DNA of 33,854 nucleotides from an uncultured Oscillospiraceae bacterium (GTDB lineage Bacteria > Bacillota > Clostridia > Oscillospirales > Ruminococcaceae): positions 1 to 33,854 of the forward strand of contig CAKSKG010000023.1 in the NCBI GenBank assembly GCA_934464775.1. The letters are read 5' to 3'. The notes beneath the pieces were generated by a model. That model was not told the origin of the DNA, did no database searches, and saw only the letters and a list, made by a program, of their open reading frames with translations. The translations under genes and the position numbers were made by a program. Below, piece after piece: positions 32,240 to 33,854 of the stretch; position 1 is the stretch's first letter, and each line of letters starts with the position of its first letter.

Positions 32240-32959
32240 TTAATCGAAGATGCTGATAGCGGCGTTTTCACGCATAGAAAAGCAGCTGTTCTGACCGACT
32301 ATTATATGGTCCATAAGGTAAACGTCCAGCTCTTTAAGCACCTGATTTACCCTGCGTGTAAAGCGGATATCCTCTTCCGAGGGAGCAGGCGCAGCCTTTG
32401 GGTGATTATGACCGAACGCTGCCATTGTACAGCGGCTGTCGAAGATACATTCGGCAACTGCGCGGATATTCACATCTGCCGAGCCGGGCGAGCCTTTTGC
32501 CACAGTTTTTATTTTTGCGAGAGTGAGGTCATTATTGAAGCAGGCAACACGGAATTCCTCATCGGAGCAGCCTATGAACGAGCGTCTGAAAAGCTCTTTG
32601 AGCTTATCGGAGTTATCATAGACAACGCCCTCGGTCTTTCCGCCGAAATAGACAGCTGCGGAAGCGGGGATCATCTTAAAAAGTACGGCGGCATTTTCGG
32701 AGACGCCCTTAACCTCACGCAGTTCGGAGATATCCGCATCGAAAACCTCAGCAACGGAGCCGAATCGGTCTATCAATCTATGAGCGATAAGGTTTGTATC
32801 GGCACGGGGAACGGCATAGAAAAGCAGCATTTCGATTATCTGGTGAGGGCTGAAGCCATCGAAGCCCGTCTGAACGAATCTCTGCCGCATACGTTCCCTA
32901 TGACCCTCATGGGGATTTTTTGCGGTGATCTTCTCCGCATTTTCGGTATCTTTTTTCAC
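32240..32959 (-). CDS. radC: RadC family JAMM/MPN domain protein
   Basis: About 239 aa. An N-terminal helix-hairpin-helix part (LREVKGVSENAA) is followed by the JAMM metal motif: H184-N-H186-P in GHNHPKAAPAPSEEDIRFT, with a Glu upstream. RadC was once called a repair protein; its biochemical role remains unclear. I choose the GTG at 32957-32959 because GGAGG sits 8 nt upstream; an in-frame TTG 7 codons earlier has only a weak site. The gene is upstream of uvrA (21 nt gap) and they are probably an operon from the promoter at 32992. Confidence 0.92.
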   Translation of the reverse strand: MKKDTENAEKITAKNPHEGHRERMRQRFVQTGFDGFSPHQIIEMLLFYAVPRADTNLIAHRLIDRFGSVAEVFDADISELREVKGVSENAAVLFKMIPASAAVYFGGKTEGVVYDNSDKLKELFRRSFIGCSDEEFRVACFNNDLTLAKIKTVAKGSPGSADVNIRAVAECIFDSRCTMAAFGHNHPKAAPAPSEEDIRFTRRVNQVLKELDVYLMDHIIVGQNSCFSMRENAAISIFD

Positions 32960-32991
32960 GTCGCCGCCCTCCCAAAACAAATGTTTCTTTT

Positions 32992-33000
32992 ATTATATCA
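32992..33000 (-). promoter_or_regulatory. Extended -10 promoter of radC-uvrA
   Basis: On the minus strand TGATATAAT, a full extended -10; the -35 region (TTTCAA) is poor. Confidence 0.6.
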
Positions 33001-33041
33001 CAAAAAATTTTAATTGAAAAGATGTTTTTTGAAAAAAATTA

Positions 33042-33050
33042 TGGTATAAT
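33042..33050 (+). promoter_or_regulatory. Possible plus-strand promoter reading into repeat copy D
   Basis: TGGTATAAT is a full extended -10 on the plus strand, divergent from the radC promoter and about 50 nt before the repeat. No gene follows before the window end, so any transcript would be the repeat itself. Confidence 0.4.
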
Positions 33051-33099
33051 GGTAAACAGGGTGGCGGCATGAGATGCCTTATTTGAATTTACTTTTTTG

Positions 33100-33854
33100 C
33101 TTGTTGGTACTCTCTGCCTTTTGGGCTTTGATGTTATTGAAAAGCTTACTTTTATTTTAATATCGGCTGTTTTTCTGCCTTCAAGATTTTATGTTCATTA
33201 AAAGCTTACTTTTATTTTTTGACATGTGTATCATATGAGCTTCAAGATTTGCAAAGGGAACACCAAAGGGCGAAGGAGAGGGGGCTAAAAAGAAAACGAG
33301 AGCAAAAATCGGTGCGCCCCCTCTCCTTACCCTTAGGTTTTCCCTCTGCACTCTCTTTCCTTACCCATCCTCACCCCGCACCGATTTTTGCAAAATCGCA
33401 TCGTAAATCCTCTTTAAAGTTATTATTGATGACGGTTCGTGCAACGCTTATAATTCACTATTTTTCATGGTGCGCTCAACCGACGTAAGAGTTGTTATTT
33501 GCAACCTTAAATGTTGAAACTATCGGCTTTTATTTTTGTCACTTCAATTTACACGTCGGGTCGCTTAGTTCTTATAGGTTGAACGTAACTGTTACTATTT
33601 GCCACTAAGCGACCCGTCGGAAAACTTTAAAATAAAAAGTTACAACTATAATGAATAACTTGAAGTAATCACTTCACCAAATAGCCGACGGTTGAGCGTC
33701 ACGAATGAAAGAGGAAACAATAAGCGTTTTAAGAACTGTTTCCTCTACTAAATCTAAAGAGTGTTTACTAAGCGGAGTTTCAAAAATCGGGCGGGGGATA
33801 AGGAAAGAGAGTGCAGAGAGAGAACCTAAAGGGGCGGCGCCCGATTTTTGTGTC
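33100..33854 (+). repeat. Large palindromic intergenic repeat, copy D (cut by the window end)
   Basis: Outer block from GGTACTCTCTGCC, two exact AAAAGCTTACTTTTATTTT 19-mers 60 bp apart (33140-33158 and 33200-33218), then GCAAAGGGAACACC. P1 is a perfect 14-bp stem (33302-33315 with 33378-33391) whose bases differ from copy A. Next are the GGTTCGTGCAACGCTTA block, a degraded P3 around 33486-33527 and the central stem P4 (33557-33569 with 33604-33616). A new 10-bp stem AGAGGAAACA/TGTTTCCTCT (33710-33719 with 33737-33746) replaces P5, and P6 (33781-33793 with 33838-33850) follows. Positions 33781-33854 are identical to 13017-13090. No gene is seen. Confidence 0.9.

Noticed and set aside
32960..33060. 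LexA/SOS box before radC-uvrA
   Set aside because: No GAAC-N4-GTTC-type palindrome is present in the promoter region.

Overview
The window looks like a piece of a spore-forming, fibre-degrading member of the Clostridia, most likely a Ruminococcus or close relative. This is inferred from gene content and base composition, not from a database match. Supporting genes are the spore germination protease (gpr) and spoVS next to a YmdB-type phosphodiesterase, as in Bacillus. A lipid-anchored GH74 xyloglucanase-type glycosidase, a hybrid-cluster protein typical of anaerobes and sigma-A promoters of TTGACA-N17-TATAAT type fit the same picture. I count 23 protein genes and no tRNA, rRNA or CRISPR array.

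Layout. 1-295: tail of a large intergenic repeat. 341-4725: polA promoter, then polA, a pentapeptide-repeat gene and a transglutaminase-like lipoprotein that overlap by 1-4 nt, then an ArsC-like gene, with a bidirectional terminator facing gpr (minus). 5743-6868: rpsT and an unrecognised gene, each with a clear promoter. 6897-9213: Na+/phosphate cotransporter with possible Pho boxes. 9308-12368: secreted Ig-like protein with seven tandem C-terminal repeats, then a HAD phosphatase. 12395-13250: full repeat copy. 13359-20177: MutS-like ATPase, membrane protein, two-gene heterodimeric ABC exporter and acyl-CoA thioesterase. 20194-20586: half repeat copy. 20636-25369: GH74 (minus), tspO (plus), ilvB (minus). 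25444-26654: spoVS and ymdB (minus). 26731-27655: full repeat copy in reverse. 27746-29372: hcp. 29387-33000: radC-uvrA (minus). 33100-33854: repeat copy cut by the window end.

The most unusual content is the repeat family, with five copies in 34 kb. Read in one orientation, a full copy of about 0.85-0.9 kb is a giant diverged palindrome. Two inverted half-units flank a central stem (core GGGTCGCTTAGT). Each half carries an AAAAATCG-based hairpin with a pyrimidine-rich (or, on the other side, purine-rich) loop, a GCTCAACCGnCG block and outer TTTGCAA blocks. One copy (20194-20586) is a single half-unit. Stem bases change in a compensatory way between copies, small 17-nt hairpins are present or absent as modules, and one 74-nt stretch is identical between two copies 20 kb apart. 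No copy has a convincing conserved protein. This could be a non-autonomous mobile element or a structured RNA family, and the sequence alone does not decide between them.

Functionally the genes are mostly housekeeping: DNA replication and repair (polA, uvrA, radC, MutS-like), translation (rpsT), sporulation and germination (gpr, spoVS, ymdB), branched-chain amino acid synthesis (ilvB), phosphate uptake, nitrosative or oxidative stress (hcp), export (ABC pair) and plant cell wall use (GH74).
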